In this document: one piece after another, positions 17,141-26,906 of the stretch
Numbering within the stretch: position 1 is the first letter of the stretch
Layout of the letters: the number at the start of each line of letters is the position of its first letter
Source: an uncultured Alphaproteobacteria bacterium
GTDB lineage: Bacteria > Pseudomonadota > Alphaproteobacteria > Rhodobacterales > Rhodobacteraceae
Length of the DNA stretch: 44,263 nucleotides
Assembly (NCBI GenBank): GCA_902537235.1
Contig: CACBAO010000014.1
Location: 1-44,263 of the forward strand
Direction: 5' to 3'
Program-made: the position numbers and the translations under genes
The notes under the pieces: generated by a model
What the model saw: only the letters and a program-made list of their open reading frames with translations
Databases searched by the model: none
What the model was told of the DNA's origin: nothing

Positions 17141-17830
17141 ATGGAAAAAAAAATTACAGGTGCAATAATTGTTGCCGCAGGTGAAGGGATACGGTCAAAG
17201 TCAAAGGTGCCAAAACAATATCTTAATTTTGGACATAAAATGGTTTTGGAAAAGAATATTGAAAACTTCATATGTGAGTCTTTAATTGATTTTGTTCTAG
17301 TGGTAATCAATGAAAAGCATAGACCACTTTATAATAAAGCAATCGCTAAAATCTCATCTTCAAAACTATTAGCTCCCTGTAGTGGAGGGGAAACCAGATC
17401 TCATTCAGTAAAGAATGGTCTGAGAATGATTTCAAATATTGGTTGCAAAAAAATACTTATTCAAGACGGAGCACGACCATTTACTAGTAGTGAAATAATA
17501 AAAAATTGTATAAAAGGCCTTGATAAATTTGACGTGGTTTTTCCAGGCATTGAAATTTCAGATACAATATACATACAAAAGATTCAAAATAATAAAAAAA
17601 CAGTAGATAAACTGGGCCCCAACCGTAACACTCTGGTTAGAGCTCAAACACCTCAAGCATTCCACTTTGACTACATTTATGAAAGGCATTTAAACAGTAA
17701 AGAAGAATATACGGATGACGTGCACTTAGCCTTCCTTGATAAAAAGAAAATCGGTATTATTTGCGGTAGCGAATATAACTTAAAAATAACTACTCCAGAG
17801 GATATAAAAATTGCGGAGAATTTTTTTTAA
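17141..17830 (+). CDS. ispD: 2-C-methyl-D-erythritol 4-phosphate cytidylyltransferase IspD
   Basis: A 229-residue enzyme starting at the ATG 17141; a longer form from a TTG at 17111 would add ten residues with no family support. The N-terminal AAGEGIRSKSKVPKQY matches the CTP-binding motif of IspD, and the segment VRAQTPQAFHFDYI with TDDVHLAF is also diagnostic. It makes CDP-methylerythritol in the non-mevalonate isoprenoid pathway. It is followed without any gap by ispF, which acts two steps later. In many alphaproteobacteria the two are fused as ispDF; here they are separate but abutting genes. Confidence 0.95.
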   Translation: MEKKITGAIIVAAGEGIRSKSKVPKQYLNFGHKMVLEKNIENFICESLIDFVLVVINEKHRPLYNKAIAKISSSKLLAPCSGGETRSHSVKNGLRMISNIGCKKILIQDGARPFTSSEIIKNCIKGLDKFDVVFPGIEISDTIYIQKIQNNKKTVDKLGPNRNTLVRAQTPQAFHFDYIYERHLNSKEEYTDDVHLAFLDKKKIGIICGSEYNLKITTPEDIKIAENFF

Positions 17831-18310
17831 ATGTTTAGAATAGGTACAGGATTTGATGTTCATGCATTCAAACTAGGAAATAAAATAAATTTGTGCGGTG
17901 TTGAAATACCCTTTGATAGAAGCTTGGCTGGGCATTCAGATGCCGATGTAGCTCTTCATGCATTGACTGACGCCATACTTGGGGCCTTGGCTCTTGGTGA
18001 TATCGGGCTTCATTTCCCCGACTCCGATACAAAATGGAAAGAAGCAGACTCTGAGATTTTTTTAAATTGGTCCATAAAAGAAGCAAAAAAAAGAAATTAT
18101 GAGTTATCTAATATCGATCTAACAATAATATGTGAAAAACCTAAAATAAATAACCATAGAGAACGATTAATACTTAATCTCTCAAAAATATGCTCATTAG
18201 GACAAAATAGGATAAATGTAAAAGCAACAACGACTGAACGGTTGGGTTTTACTGGACGAGAGGAAGGGATAGCATCATTATGTTCTGTTCTATTAAATGA
18301 AATTAGCTAA
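17831..18310 (+). CDS. ispF: 2-C-methyl-D-erythritol 2,4-cyclodiphosphate synthase IspF
   Basis: A 159-residue IspF of usual length. Metal ligands are D9, H11 (GFDVHAF) and H43 (ADVALHALTDA), with the C-terminal signature KATTTERLGFTGREEGIA. It cyclises CDP-methylerythritol 2-phosphate, releasing CMP. The ATG immediately follows the ispD stop, so translation is coupled. The last 14 bases overlap the start of pgpA. Confidence 0.96.
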   Translation: MFRIGTGFDVHAFKLGNKINLCGVEIPFDRSLAGHSDADVALHALTDAILGALALGDIGLHFPDSDTKWKEADSEIFLNWSIKEAKKRNYELSNIDLTIICEKPKINNHRERLILNLSKICSLGQNRINVKATTTERLGFTGREEGIASLCSVLLNEIS

Positions 18311-18761
18311 ATTAGTCGTAACATTTTTTTCGATCGGACAAGCTAGAATAGCACCGGGATCTATTGCAAGTTTATTTACTACCCTTTTGTTTTACATATT
18401 TGCGACGAATTTAAATTTTATATTGTTTTTAATTATTATTTTAGTGACAACCACTCTGTCCTTTTTTGCAATACACTTCTATACGACTGAGTTTAAAGAA
18501 AAAGATAGAAGTGAAATAGTAATCGATGAAGTTGTTGGACAGTCAATCGCTTTATTACCTTTATTACTTTTTTACGAAAATACCTCTCCAGAGATCTATA
18601 AGTGTCTAATATCATTCGTTTTTTTTAGATTTTTTGACATATTTAAACCTTATCCAATATATATACTTGATAAAATGAATAGTGCTTTCGGTGTAATGTT
18701 TGACGATATTTTAGCTGGCATCTTTTCAGCTCTATTATTAACTTTAACTTTCATTTTATAA
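18297..18761 (+). CDS. pgpA: Phosphatidylglycerophosphatase A
   Basis: A 154-residue membrane enzyme. The PgpA hallmarks are GQARIAPGSIASL at 14-26, IVIDEVVGQ near 78, FRFFDIFKPYPI near 112 and a C-terminal DDILAGI. It removes phosphate from phosphatidylglycerophosphate to give phosphatidylglycerol. It has about three to four hydrophobic segments. The start overlaps ispF by 14 bases, and pncC follows directly after the stop. The same ispDF-pgpA-cinA order occurs in other alphaproteobacteria. Confidence 0.93.
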   Translation: MKLAKLVVTFFSIGQARIAPGSIASLFTTLLFYIFATNLNFILFLIIILVTTTLSFFAIHFYTTEFKEKDRSEIVIDEVVGQSIALLPLLLFYENTSPEIYKCLISFVFFRFFDIFKPYPIYILDKMNSAFGVMFDDILAGIFSALLLTLTFIL

Positions 18762-19256
18762 ATGCTGAAATACAAAAAATTATCCAAAAAACTCTTAGAA
18801 ATCTGTGCTAAGAAAAATATGAAGTTACTGACAGCAGAAAGCTGCACAGGTGGTCTGTTAAGTGCTAATATTACAGGAATAGCTGGGTCCTCAGATATTT
18901 TTTCATATGGCTTTATCTGTTATTCGGATGAATCAAAAATGAAGTTCTTAAATGTCAAAAATGAGACTTTAAATACTTATGGCGCTGTAAGCTATGAAAC
19001 TGTTAAACAAATGCTGGAAGGTTTATGTTTTCAGGCAAGGTCTAAAACTTTAACTATCGCTATATCTGGTGTGGCCGGACCAAAAAGATCGGAATTTAAG
19101 CCAGTGGGATTGGTCTTTATTGGAGTGAAAGTATCGTCTAGTAACTCTGAAGTAATTGCTGAACTTAACTTTGGAAATATCGAAAGAAACAGAATTCAAC
19201 AAAAAAGTGTTCACGAAGCACTTAAAATGAGCTTAGACATCATGAGGGAAAGTTAA
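18762..19256 (+). CDS. pncC: CinA-family nicotinamide-nucleotide amidase PncC
   Basis: A 164-residue stand-alone CinA C-terminal domain; the N-terminal COG1058 domain of full CinA is absent, as in PncC/YgaD. The motif TAESCTGGLLSANIT (24-38) carries the conserved serine (S27) and glycines, and AISGVAGP is also typical. It deamidates nicotinamide mononucleotide in pyridine nucleotide salvage. It begins directly at the pgpA stop. The stop is only 4 bases from the end of the convergent ratA/coq10-like gene, leaving no room for a separate terminator. Confidence 0.9.
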   Translation: MLKYKKLSKKLLEICAKKNMKLLTAESCTGGLLSANITGIAGSSDIFSYGFICYSDESKMKFLNVKNETLNTYGAVSYETVKQMLEGLCFQARSKTLTIAISGVAGPKRSEFKPVGLVFIGVKVSSSNSEVIAELNFGNIERNRIQQKSVHEALKMSLDIMRES

Positions 19257-19260
19257 TTTT

Positions 19261-19698
19261 TCAAGCTCTAGCTCTTCTTTCAAAAGCATCAAGAATAGTT
19301 GAAGCCACTTTTTCAAAGCTTAAAGATACTAGCTTCTCCTTAATAAATGAAGAAAATGACACCTCTAGAGAGAAACTAACTTTGCAAAATTTGTCTTGCT
19401 CAATAAAAGACCACTCTGCAATTAAAGACTTAAATGGCTTGGTATCACCGACTATAGATATAGTGCTCTTTTTCCTATTAACTGATACTTTTGTTAAAAA
19501 ATTCTCAGTAGTTAATTTAAAGTTTATTGATACACGTGCAGAAAAACATTCCAATTCCCTTGACAAATACCTATCGAAAATATCGACATCAGAACAAAAA
19601 GGGATAAAGTTTTCATAGGACTTTACGTCAGCTACTACGTTAAGTAGATCTTCTGCACTGCAATCATACACATTTTTTGTTAACTTCTTTTTGAGCAT
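19261..19698 (-). CDS. RatA/COQ10-type START-domain protein (ubiquinone-binding)
   Basis: A 145-residue single-domain polyketide cyclase/START-like protein. The N-terminal [28 protein letters not shown] is the COQ10/RatA signature. Mitochondrial COQ10 binds ubiquinone and aids respiration; the E. coli homologue RatA was described as a toxin that inhibits ribosome assembly, but alphaproteobacterial members are usually considered COQ10-like, so I prefer that reading. The ATG lies inside the last codons of lipA (35-base overlap). The lipA-coq10 pairing is common in alphaproteobacteria. Confidence 0.88.
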   Translation of the reverse strand: MLKKKLTKNVYDCSAEDLLNVVADVKSYENFIPFCSDVDIFDRYLSRELECFSARVSINFKLTTENFLTKVSVNRKKSTISIVGDTKPFKSLIAEWSFIEQDKFCKVSFSLEVSFSSFIKEKLVSLSFEKVASTILDAFERRARA

Positions 19699-20632
19699 TC
19701 CAGGCTTTTCTTCTAGCTTCCTTTAATAGTTGAAAATCATAATCAGCATGAAAAGAAGATCTTGTTAACGGTGTTGATGACACTAATAAAAATCCTTTTC
19801 CTAATGCCAGCTTTTTGTAATGTTCAAATGTTACAGGAGTTACAAATTCTTTAACAGGAAAATGCTTGGGGGTAGGTTGTAAATATTGACCAATGGTAAG
19901 GAAGTCTACATTTGCCATCCTTAGATCATCCATTAATTGACTTACTTCTATTCTGGTTTCACCCATCCCTACCATTATGCCCGATTTAGTAAAAATCGTT
20001 CCCTTTATTTCCTTTACTCTGCTTAAAAGTCTCAACGAAGTGAAGTATCTAGCACCAGGTCTAACTATTGGATAAAGACTAGGTACCGTTTCTAAATTAT
20101 GGTTAAACACATCAGGCTCAGAATTTAAAATAGGAGATATAACTTCATCATCACATTTCAAAAAATCTGGAGTTAAAATTTCAATAGTAGTGGATGGAGA
20201 ATACCTTTTTATAGCGTCAATTGTTTTAACATAATGCCCAGCTCCACCATCTGGCAAATCATCTCTATCTACACTGGTTATTACTACATGTCTAAGACCC
20301 ATCTTTTGCACTGAAAGTCCTATTCGATCTGGTTCCAACGGATCTAACTTAAACGGTATACCTGTTTTTACGTTGCAAAAAGCGCAACCTCTCGTACAGA
20401 TATCTCCCATTATCAAAAACGTCGCATGTCCCCTAGACCAACATTCTCCTATATTTGGACAACTAGCTTCTTCACAGATAGTTTTAAGATTATTCTTTTT
20501 CACGAGTTTCTTTGTCTCTATATACCCCTGGGATAATGGAGCTTTCACCTTTATCCAAGATGGTTTTTTTGCCATAGATGAAGGTTCGTTTTTAAGCTTT
20601 TCTGGGTGCCTTATGTCAATTCTTTTATTCAT
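19664..20632 (-). CDS. lipA: Lipoyl synthase
   Basis: A 322-residue radical SAM enzyme. The auxiliary cluster cysteines are C53, C58 and C64 ([13 protein letters not shown]) and the radical SAM cysteines C79, C83 and C86 (CTRGCAFC). The C-terminal [10 protein letters not shown] contains the serine that ligates the auxiliary cluster. It inserts two sulfurs into octanoyl groups on the E2 and H proteins. It follows lpd, the lipoamide dehydrogenase, by 18 bases, linking cofactor synthesis with the enzyme that reoxidises it. Confidence 0.97.
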   Translation of the reverse strand: MNKRIDIRHPEKLKNEPSSMAKKPSWIKVKAPLSQGYIETKKLVKKNNLKTICEEASCPNIGECWSRGHATFLIMGDICTRGCAFCNVKTGIPFKLDPLEPDRIGLSVQKMGLRHVVITSVDRDDLPDGGAGHYVKTIDAIKRYSPSTTIEILTPDFLKCDDEVISPILNSEPDVFNHNLETVPSLYPIVRPGARYFTSLRLLSRVKEIKGTIFTKSGIMVGMGETRIEVSQLMDDLRMANVDFLTIGQYLQPTPKHFPVKEFVTPVTFEHYKKLALGKGFLLVSSTPLTRSSFHADYDFQLLKEARRKAWNAQKEVNKKCV

Positions 20633-20650
20633 TTTACTAATCTACCTGTA

Positions 20651-22036
20651 CTATATGTGTATCTCTCTCTCAGATGCTTTTAAAACACTTTCATGTATCG
20701 CTTCAGACAACGTGGGATGAGGAAAAATAGTGTTTTCAATGTTTTCTTGTATTATTTCTGCTTCTTTAGCCAGGGCATAATTATGGATTAACTCGGTAAC
20801 ACCCATTCCAACCATATGAACGCCTAAAAATTCTCCAGTTTTTTTATCAATTATGGTCTTTATAAAACCCTCCTCATATCCCATTGCCAACGCTTTACCA
20901 TTGGCGCTAAATGGAAAAGTTCCTACTTTGAACTTAAAACCCTGTTTATCTGCTTCCTTTTCAGTAAGACCTATGCTGGCTACCTCGGGATCACAATAAG
21001 TACACGCTGGGACCTTATCTTTATTTAAAGGGTGAACTTTAACTCCAGCAATCTGCTCTGCTACAGCTATGCCTTCGTGACTTGCTTTATGGGCTAGCCA
21101 AGGGGGGCTAGCCACATCTCCTATAGCGTAAATATTGTCAACGTTTGTTCTGCAATATTTATCAACTACTATGCTACCATTTGAACAATCAACGTTTATA
21201 CCCTCAAGGTTTAGATTTTCTATATTTCCAACAATACCTACGGCTAAAATAGCTTTCTCAAACTCCAAAGTGAGTATTTTTTCTTCATTCTTTAATTTAG
21301 CCTCAACCGAACTTCCTTTTTCGTTAAGAGATAAAAGAGAATGGTTTTTATAAACCTTAATACCTCTTTTCAAAAACTGTTTTTCTACAAAGTTTGATAT
21401 TTCAAAATCTTCATTGGGTAGGATGGTCGGTTTTGCTTCCAGTAGCGACACATCTGTTCCCATTTGCGAGAAAAAACTAGCAAATTCCACACCGATCGCT
21501 CCTGAACCAACCACAAGGAGCTTATTAGGAATTTTATCAACTTGAAGCGCTTCTTTATAAAACCAAACATTATTAGAGTTTGGAATTCCACTGATTTCAC
21601 GTGGCCTCCCACCAGTGGCAATGCATATATTTTTACTTGTCACTTCTTTAACCAAATTATTTTTATCTATAATTCTGACAGATTTGGAATTTATAAATGA
21701 GGCTTCGCCAGCAAAAATCTCAACTTTATTTTTGTTTAAAAGATATTCAACTCCAGAAGATAATTTTTTTGCAATAGACCGGGATCTTTTGACCACCTCA
21801 CGGATATCTACATCTCCTAATTTGCTCTTTATCCCGTACTTCTCTGATCCTTCTATAATCTTGAGAACCTCTGCTGATCTTAAAAACGACTTTGTGGGAA
21901 TACATCCCCAATTAAGGCATATACCACCCAAAGCTTCACGCTCAACAATAGCAACCCTGAGCCCTAATTGAGCACCCCTTATTGCTGCCACGTAACCTCC
22001 GGGCCCTGAACCAATAATTGTTAAATCAAAATCCAT
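20651..22036 (-). CDS. lpd: Dihydrolipoyl dehydrogenase (E3)
   Basis: A 461-residue flavoprotein. FAD binds at GSGPGG (9-14); the redox disulfide is C40/C45 in GGICLNWGCIPTKS. The NAD-binding VVGSGAIGVEFASFF lies near residue 180, and the His-Glu pair sits in HPTLSEAIHESV near the C-terminus. It reoxidises dihydrolipoamide for pyruvate, 2-oxoglutarate and similar complexes. No E1 or E2 genes are adjacent, so it may serve several complexes. A GGGGGA ribosome site precedes the ATG. Confidence 0.97.
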   Translation of the reverse strand: MDFDLTIIGSGPGGYVAAIRGAQLGLRVAIVEREALGGICLNWGCIPTKSFLRSAEVLKIIEGSEKYGIKSKLGDVDIREVVKRSRSIAKKLSSGVEYLLNKNKVEIFAGEASFINSKSVRIIDKNNLVKEVTSKNICIATGGRPREISGIPNSNNVWFYKEALQVDKIPNKLLVVGSGAIGVEFASFFSQMGTDVSLLEAKPTILPNEDFEISNFVEKQFLKRGIKVYKNHSLLSLNEKGSSVEAKLKNEEKILTLEFEKAILAVGIVGNIENLNLEGINVDCSNGSIVVDKYCRTNVDNIYAIGDVASPPWLAHKASHEGIAVAEQIAGVKVHPLNKDKVPACTYCDPEVASIGLTEKEADKQGFKFKVGTFPFSANGKALAMGYEEGFIKTIIDKKTGEFLGVHMVGMGVTELIHNYALAKEAEIIQENIENTIFPHPTLSEAIHESVLKASEREIHI

Positions 22037-22087
22037 TTATCCCCCACTTAATATATAACACCTTGATTGTAAATTTAAATTAAAAAT

Positions 22088-23143
22088 TTACGGAAGCAAG
22101 AGACAACAATCACCATATGAAAAGAGTCTATATCTTTTTTTTATTGCCAAATCATACAACTCGTTAGCCTTCTTGATACCTACAAATGCATTTACAAGAA
22201 TGTATAGGGAAGATTTTGGAAGATGAAAATTGGTAAACAAACCTGAGCAAACTTTAAAATCGTGCCCAGGCCTTATAAAAGTGTCAATAGATCCAAAAAA
22301 AGCCCGTAAGTCATTCTCGACGAAGAAAGAGCTCTCCAACACCCTCATTACAGTGGTACCTATGGCGATTACTCTTCCGCCCTTTTTAAGCGTCTTCCGT
22401 ATCTGCGATGCTGCATTTTCTTCAACGTTTGCATATTCCGAGTGCATCTTATGTTTGCCTATTTCTTTTTCACGGATTGGCAAAAAGGTGCCCCCACTGA
22501 CATGCAATGTTATAAAGCAATAGGAAATATTATTTGCATTTAGGCTCGCTATATAATTATCAGGAAAATGTAAAGATGCAGTAGGTGCAGCAACCGATCC
22601 ATCAATTTTTGCAAAAGGTGTTTGATACCTGTCAAAATCGGATTTTTTCAGACTACGTTTTTTCATTATATATGGTGGTAGTGGCATATCACCTATTTCT
22701 TTTAAGGAAGAAATTAACTCTTTACCTCCAGGATCAAAATTCATAACACATTGTCCATCATTAAATGATATCACTTCAGCTGTCAGTTCTTGCGAAAAAA
22801 TAATCCTATCACCTTCTTTTAGTTTTTTGAGTGGCTTGCAAAAGGTAGTCCACAGATTTCCATCAATTTCTTTATTGAGAGTAACACTGACCGTTGGATT
22901 TATATTTTCTGAGGATGATCTCACTCTTTGACCAGTGAGCCTACATGGCAGCACCCTTGTGTTGTTAAAAACCAACAAATCATTTTCAGAAACATATTTA
23001 AGTAGGTCACTTACTTTTTGATGACAAAATTTATTATTTTCAAACACAAGCATACTAGCTTGATCCTTCAGTGCTAGCGGGCTCAAGGCGACTAGCTCAT
23101 CAGGATATGAATAGTCATAAAGATCTAAATCATCAATCTTCAT
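22088..23143 (-). CDS. queA: S-adenosylmethionine:tRNA ribosyltransferase-isomerase QueA
   Basis: A 351-residue QueA of normal length. Signatures include YPDELVALSPL (18-28), LLVFNNTRVLPCRL, the segment VAAPTASLHF near 184, and HVSGGTFLPI followed by MHSEYANV. It transfers the ribosyl part of SAM to preQ1 in tRNA, forming epoxyqueuosine. The start ATG overlaps the stop of the upstream AsmA-like gene as ATGA, so expression is coupled; lpd lies 51 bases downstream. No tgt gene, its common neighbour, is present here. Confidence 0.95.
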   Translation of the reverse strand: MKIDDLDLYDYSYPDELVALSPLALKDQASMLVFENNKFCHQKVSDLLKYVSENDLLVFNNTRVLPCRLTGQRVRSSSENINPTVSVTLNKEIDGNLWTTFCKPLKKLKEGDRIIFSQELTAEVISFNDGQCVMNFDPGGKELISSLKEIGDMPLPPYIMKKRSLKKSDFDRYQTPFAKIDGSVAAPTASLHFPDNYIASLNANNISYCFITLHVSGGTFLPIREKEIGKHKMHSEYANVEENAASQIRKTLKKGGRVIAIGTTVMRVLESSFFVENDLRAFFGSIDTFIRPGHDFKVCSGLFTNFHLPKSSLYILVNAFVGIKKANELYDLAIKKRYRLFSYGDCCLLLP

Positions 23144-26100
23144 CTGTTAACATTTTCTTGAGTATTAAAAATTTTTCTAAATATGCCCGGCGTAAGTATA
23201 GAAAGCGGGTTTACTAAAACTCTTGGATTGCTTGAATTGCCCTGTATTTTATATGAAACTCCAAATACACCTTCACCTTTTTCTCCACCTAACAAATCAC
23301 CAATTAAAGGAATAGCTTTTACTACCCCATTTATTATATAGACTGGCGAGACCAACCCTTTTACATTTACAGTGTTTTGATTTTTTCCGTAATGTTCGTA
23401 TCCAGCCATTGTCAGGCCAAGCGAAGGCCCAACTGCAACACCGTCTTTTAGGGCTAACTCACCATCATTATAATTAAATGATCCTTCGATTCTTGTAAAC
23501 AGCAGTCCATTCCCATTAAGGCTATCAAGCAATCCTATAATACTGGCAGAGGAAATAATCTGAGCTAGCACAGGAGCGTTCCTTATCCTAAATTCTTCAA
23601 TTTCTAAAGATCCTGACATTTTTTTTCTACTATTGTAAAAAACCGATGCCTTAAATATACCACCATAGCCATTTTTATAATATTGTCCCCTCCGTAGCAA
23701 CTCGCCAGCGTCATTTCCTGAAATAACCATATTTATCCCATCAGTTTTATTTGGTTTAATGATGATCTCAAGATCTGAATTCTTTGCAAGTTTTGCCTTA
23801 GCGTATCCTCTAAGCCCACTAAAAGAACGGATTTCACCCTTGAAAGAATCTAAAAATTTGTTCTTCTTGTAGGTCATAGCAATATCGCTGAAAATTATAT
23901 CGAGGGGCACATCTTTTTTCTTAAAGCTCAAGCGCATTAAAAATTCAAGGCTGATAGTTCCTTTATTGGTTTTAAATTGATTATACTCACCAAATTTTTG
24001 AAAAGTTGCCCGTTCTATTCGAATATCAGGTGTTTTTAATTGAGAATAATTTATTTTTTTTATCTCAAAAAAAGATTTGTGGGAGGCAGTTCCTGAGACT
24101 AAAACATCTTTTTGGAAGTACTTAAAATTAGATTTATTATCTTTAGTAAATTTAAATTGAAATTGACCTTTTATCCCTCTTTCTTTTTTTAGAGCAAGGG
24201 CTGGCACATAAACCTCCGCATTTGTAAGGTCAATATTACTTTGAAATGAAATATTATTATCGTTTCCAACAGGCAATAAAGTTAATTTCAGTGGCCCCTT
24301 TATATTAAAAGTTGAGAGATTTGGAAAAAACGTCTGAGAATTGAAGTTATCGATAAAAATAAATAAATTGCCAGCTTTGTGTATACTTGAAGCATTTAAG
24401 AGCCAATTATTTACGGAACCACTGATTTTTTTATTGTCAGCTGCCATCAATCCTTCAAAAAAAATCGTATTCCCTACACCCTTTACATTGAGCACACTCA
24501 AGTCAATGGAATTTCTATTATTGAGCGGAATCCATAAATTCTTCACTTTAAGTTCAAACATATTTTCTTCAGGAGTGAAAAGCTTTTCAATTTTGTCAAA
24601 AGCAATTGCTTTTGAAAATGTAATTGCAACCTCTTTTTCTTCTTGAAAGCGAACTAAAGAATTTATCCATGTTAAATCATATTTTGCCTTTGGCGCCAAA
24701 GGAATAAGATCGCTAATAGTAGATTTAAAAGATAAGGTTATCTCCCTATCATACTCGATATTGCTGGTTGAACTAAATTCTAATTTAATATCTTTATAAA
24801 CATTTTTTGAAGGCTCTATCTTAGTAACTGAATTAATAGTAGCATGACCTTGCTTTAGATTTCCTTTGAAATTGATACTTTCAAATTCTATAGTTGGATT
24901 ATTATTTTGCAAATAAACAAGATTGTTTATTTTTCCTTTAATTGAATTCAACTCGATATACTCATTACCAAAATTAACGCTAATTTGAGCATCTGCATTA
25001 GATAAACTTATTCGTTTATCTTCTCCTCTAGAATAAATATCTAATAAAAAACCGAGTTTATTTAGACTGATTTTTTGTAACGCATCTACCTTAACAAAAA
25101 ATTCCAAAGACGCTTGGTTGTTGTCTAGTTCATTTATAGGTTCTAATATCTCTAAGCTTGCTTTTAAATGAGACGGATTTTCTCCTAGAATGTTTGTTTT
25201 TGAGATAATTTTTTCTCCAACAGGGAAGACACCAAAAACTTTAAACTTTTTAGGTAATTCAGAAGTAATTTCAAAAGGCATTAGAAATTTTGTTACGTTT
25301 GTTTCAAATGAACGGTCAACAAAATTAAACTTAAAATCAGATGCTTCCAGAGCATATTCTGCTAGTTTCAGTTCTATTTTTTCAAACAATACAGTTTGGT
25401 CTTTTAGCGTCTTTGGAACCTTGGCGCTCGCGTTAAATTTAAAACTGTTAAATATGTCTGATATTTCTAAATTTAACATGGCTGAGTTCAAATCGTAATT
25501 ACCAAAAAGAATAATTTCGTTCATCTTTTCTTCATTTAATATTTTAAATGGAACAAGCTTCTTTGAAAAAAAACTGATTATTCTTGGAATATTTTTTGAG
25601 TCAAAAAGCTCATTAAAATTAAAGTCTTTAGTCTTAATATTATATCTTAAAACATTTTCTTTGTTTAGAGATAGATAAACGGTTGCAGAAAAAGCTACCT
25701 CTGCTCCTGTTGGCCTAAAGCTCATAATAGAATCTGCGGTAATTAATTTTTCATTCTTATTAATTGAAATATTATTGAAATTATATATTTGGTTTTGAAA
25801 TTTTATAGTGCCCTTTTCAATGTAAATTGACTTTGAAATTATATTGTTGAAAGGACTATCTATAGATTGAGTTAAGATTTTCAAATCTAACTCACTAGTC
25901 TTATCTAGATTCATGATTATGTTATCTGGCGCGCTATATAACGCACTCTTAATAAACATGTCATCGATAAAAGTTAATCCAAGCCAATATTTCATAAAAT
26001 CAACTTTAAAGCTGATTTCATGCCCTACTAAGCTTTGAAAATTTAAAAGTCTAGCTTTCTCAATGATTATATTACCGTTGCTAAAATTATTAAATTTAAT

Positions 26101-26337
26101 AGAAATAGTTCCTTCCGAGGATATTTTGTTATCTTCTAAAACCTTTATAACTCTATTTTGAAAATAGTCGGAGTCGGCTAGTTTTTGGAGAGTTATATCT
26201 GATAGCAAAAATGAAGAAAATACGGTAAAAGACAGTATTAGTGTTAAACCTAAAGAAACCAAAAACGAAACATTATTCTTCGTATTTGAAAAAAAAAATT
26301 TCAAAATTTTAGGTTCTTTTTTATTGTATTGTTTCAC
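23140..26337 (-). CDS. Large AsmA-like (DUF3971/YhdP-type) envelope protein
   Basis: A 1065-residue protein with one N-terminal membrane anchor (about 23-46) and a long periplasmic part rich in beta-strand. The last 250 residues (from about SGNDAGELLRRGQYY to GGEKGEGVFGVSYKIQG) match the AsmA-like C-terminal region of YhdP/DUF3971 proteins. These are repeating-beta-groove proteins thought to bridge the periplasm and carry phospholipids to the outer membrane. The start is GTG at 26335-26337 without a clear ribosome site, so it could lie a little downstream. Low-complexity lysine-rich stretches reflect AT-rich coding. The specific role in this organism is inferred. Confidence 0.82.
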   Translation of the reverse strand: MKQYNKKEPKILKFFFSNTKNNVSFLVSLGLTLILSFTVFSSFLLSDITLQKLADSDYFQNRVIKVLEDNKISSEGTISIKFNNFSNGNIIIEKARLLNFQSLVGHEISFKVDFMKYWLGLTFIDDMFIKSALYSAPDNIIMNLDKTSELDLKILTQSIDSPFNNIISKSIYIEKGTIKFQNQIYNFNNISINKNEKLITADSIMSFRPTGAEVAFSATVYLSLNKENVLRYNIKTKDFNFNELFDSKNIPRIISFFSKKLVPFKILNEEKMNEIILFGNYDLNSAMLNLEISDIFNSFKFNASAKVPKTLKDQTVLFEKIELKLAEYALEASDFKFNFVDRSFETNVTKFLMPFEITSELPKKFKVFGVFPVGEKIISKTNILGENPSHLKASLEILEPINELDNNQASLEFFVKVDALQKISLNKLGFLLDIYSRGEDKRISLSNADAQISVNFGNEYIELNSIKGKINNLVYLQNNNPTIEFESINFKGNLKQGHATINSVTKIEPSKNVYKDIKLEFSSTSNIEYDREITLSFKSTISDLIPLAPKAKYDLTWINSLVRFQEEKEVAITFSKAIAFDKIEKLFTPEENMFELKVKNLWIPLNNRNSIDLSVLNVKGVGNTIFFEGLMAADNKKISGSVNNWLLNASSIHKAGNLFIFIDNFNSQTFFPNLSTFNIKGPLKLTLLPVGNDNNISFQSNIDLTNAEVYVPALALKKERGIKGQFQFKFTKDNKSNFKYFQKDVLVSGTASHKSFFEIKKINYSQLKTPDIRIERATFQKFGEYNQFKTNKGTISLEFLMRLSFKKKDVPLDIIFSDIAMTYKKNKFLDSFKGEIRSFSGLRGYAKAKLAKNSDLEIIIKPNKTDGINMVISGNDAGELLRRGQYYKNGYGGIFKASVFYNSRKKMSGSLEIEEFRIRNAPVLAQIISSASIIGLLDSLNGNGLLFTRIEGSFNYNDGELALKDGVAVGPSLGLTMAGYEHYGKNQNTVNVKGLVSPVYIINGVVKAIPLIGDLLGGEKGEGVFGVSYKIQGNSSNPRVLVNPLSILTPGIFRKIFNTQENVNR

Positions 26338-26423
26338 TATTATTTTTGATTAATTAATATATATATCTTCAATATAAACCACATGAATAAGCTAACCTAT
26401 AAAAAAGTAAGGACATTTGTATA

Positions 26424-26906
26424 ATGAATGAGATAGACTTAAACAGCAGACTTCCAAGCTTTAGCTTGGAAGCAACTATTGTAAACACATGTAATGATGC
26501 TGATTTTCGAGGGCACTGGACTGTTCTCTATATATATCCAAAAGATAACACTTCTGGTTGCACAAAGGAAACAAAAGAATTTAATGAGAGATACTCCGAT
26601 TTTAAATCTTCAGGGGTAAGGATTTTTGGTTTGTCTAAAGATACGTTAGCAAGTCATAATTCATTTTCTAAAAAGCTCGGTTTACAATTTTCATTGATAT
26701 CTGATCCTCAAACACAACTCATTCAAAACCTTAATGCATGGAAAGAGAAATCAATGTATGGCAAAAAGTATATGGGCGCAGAAAGGTCAACGTTTTTGAT
26801 TGACCAAAACCTAATAATAAAACGGATTTGGCGAAAAGTTAAAGTTAATGGTCACGTAGATGAGGTTTTTGATGCATGCAAAGAATTGCTTTCACCGATT
26901 GATTAA
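26424..26906 (+). CDS. bcp: Bcp/PrxQ-type peroxiredoxin lacking the usual resolving cysteine
   Basis: A 160-residue thioredoxin-fold peroxidase. The peroxidatic cysteine is C46 in PKDNTSGCTKETKEF, where the usual TPGC is TSGC. The canonical resolving cysteine five residues later is replaced by K51. Two other cysteines, C23 and C152, could resolve the sulfenic acid, or the enzyme may act as 1-Cys. It reduces hydrogen peroxide and organic peroxides. An AAGGA site is placed 11 bases before the ATG. The divergent AsmA-like gene starts 86 bases upstream. Confidence 0.9.
   Translation: MNEIDLNSRLPSFSLEATIVNTCNDADFRGHWTVLYIYPKDNTSGCTKETKEFNERYSDFKSSGVRIFGLSKDTLASHNSFSKKLGLQFSLISDPQTQLIQNLNAWKEKSMYGKKYMGAERSTFLIDQNLIIKRIWRKVKVNGHVDEVFDACKELLSPID

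Noticed and set aside
22069-22091. AT-only inverted repeat across the queA stop (GTAAATTT/AAATTTAC)
   Set aside because: No G or C beyond the ends, no T-run after it on the queA strand, and it lies within an AT-rich stretch where such repeats arise by chance.
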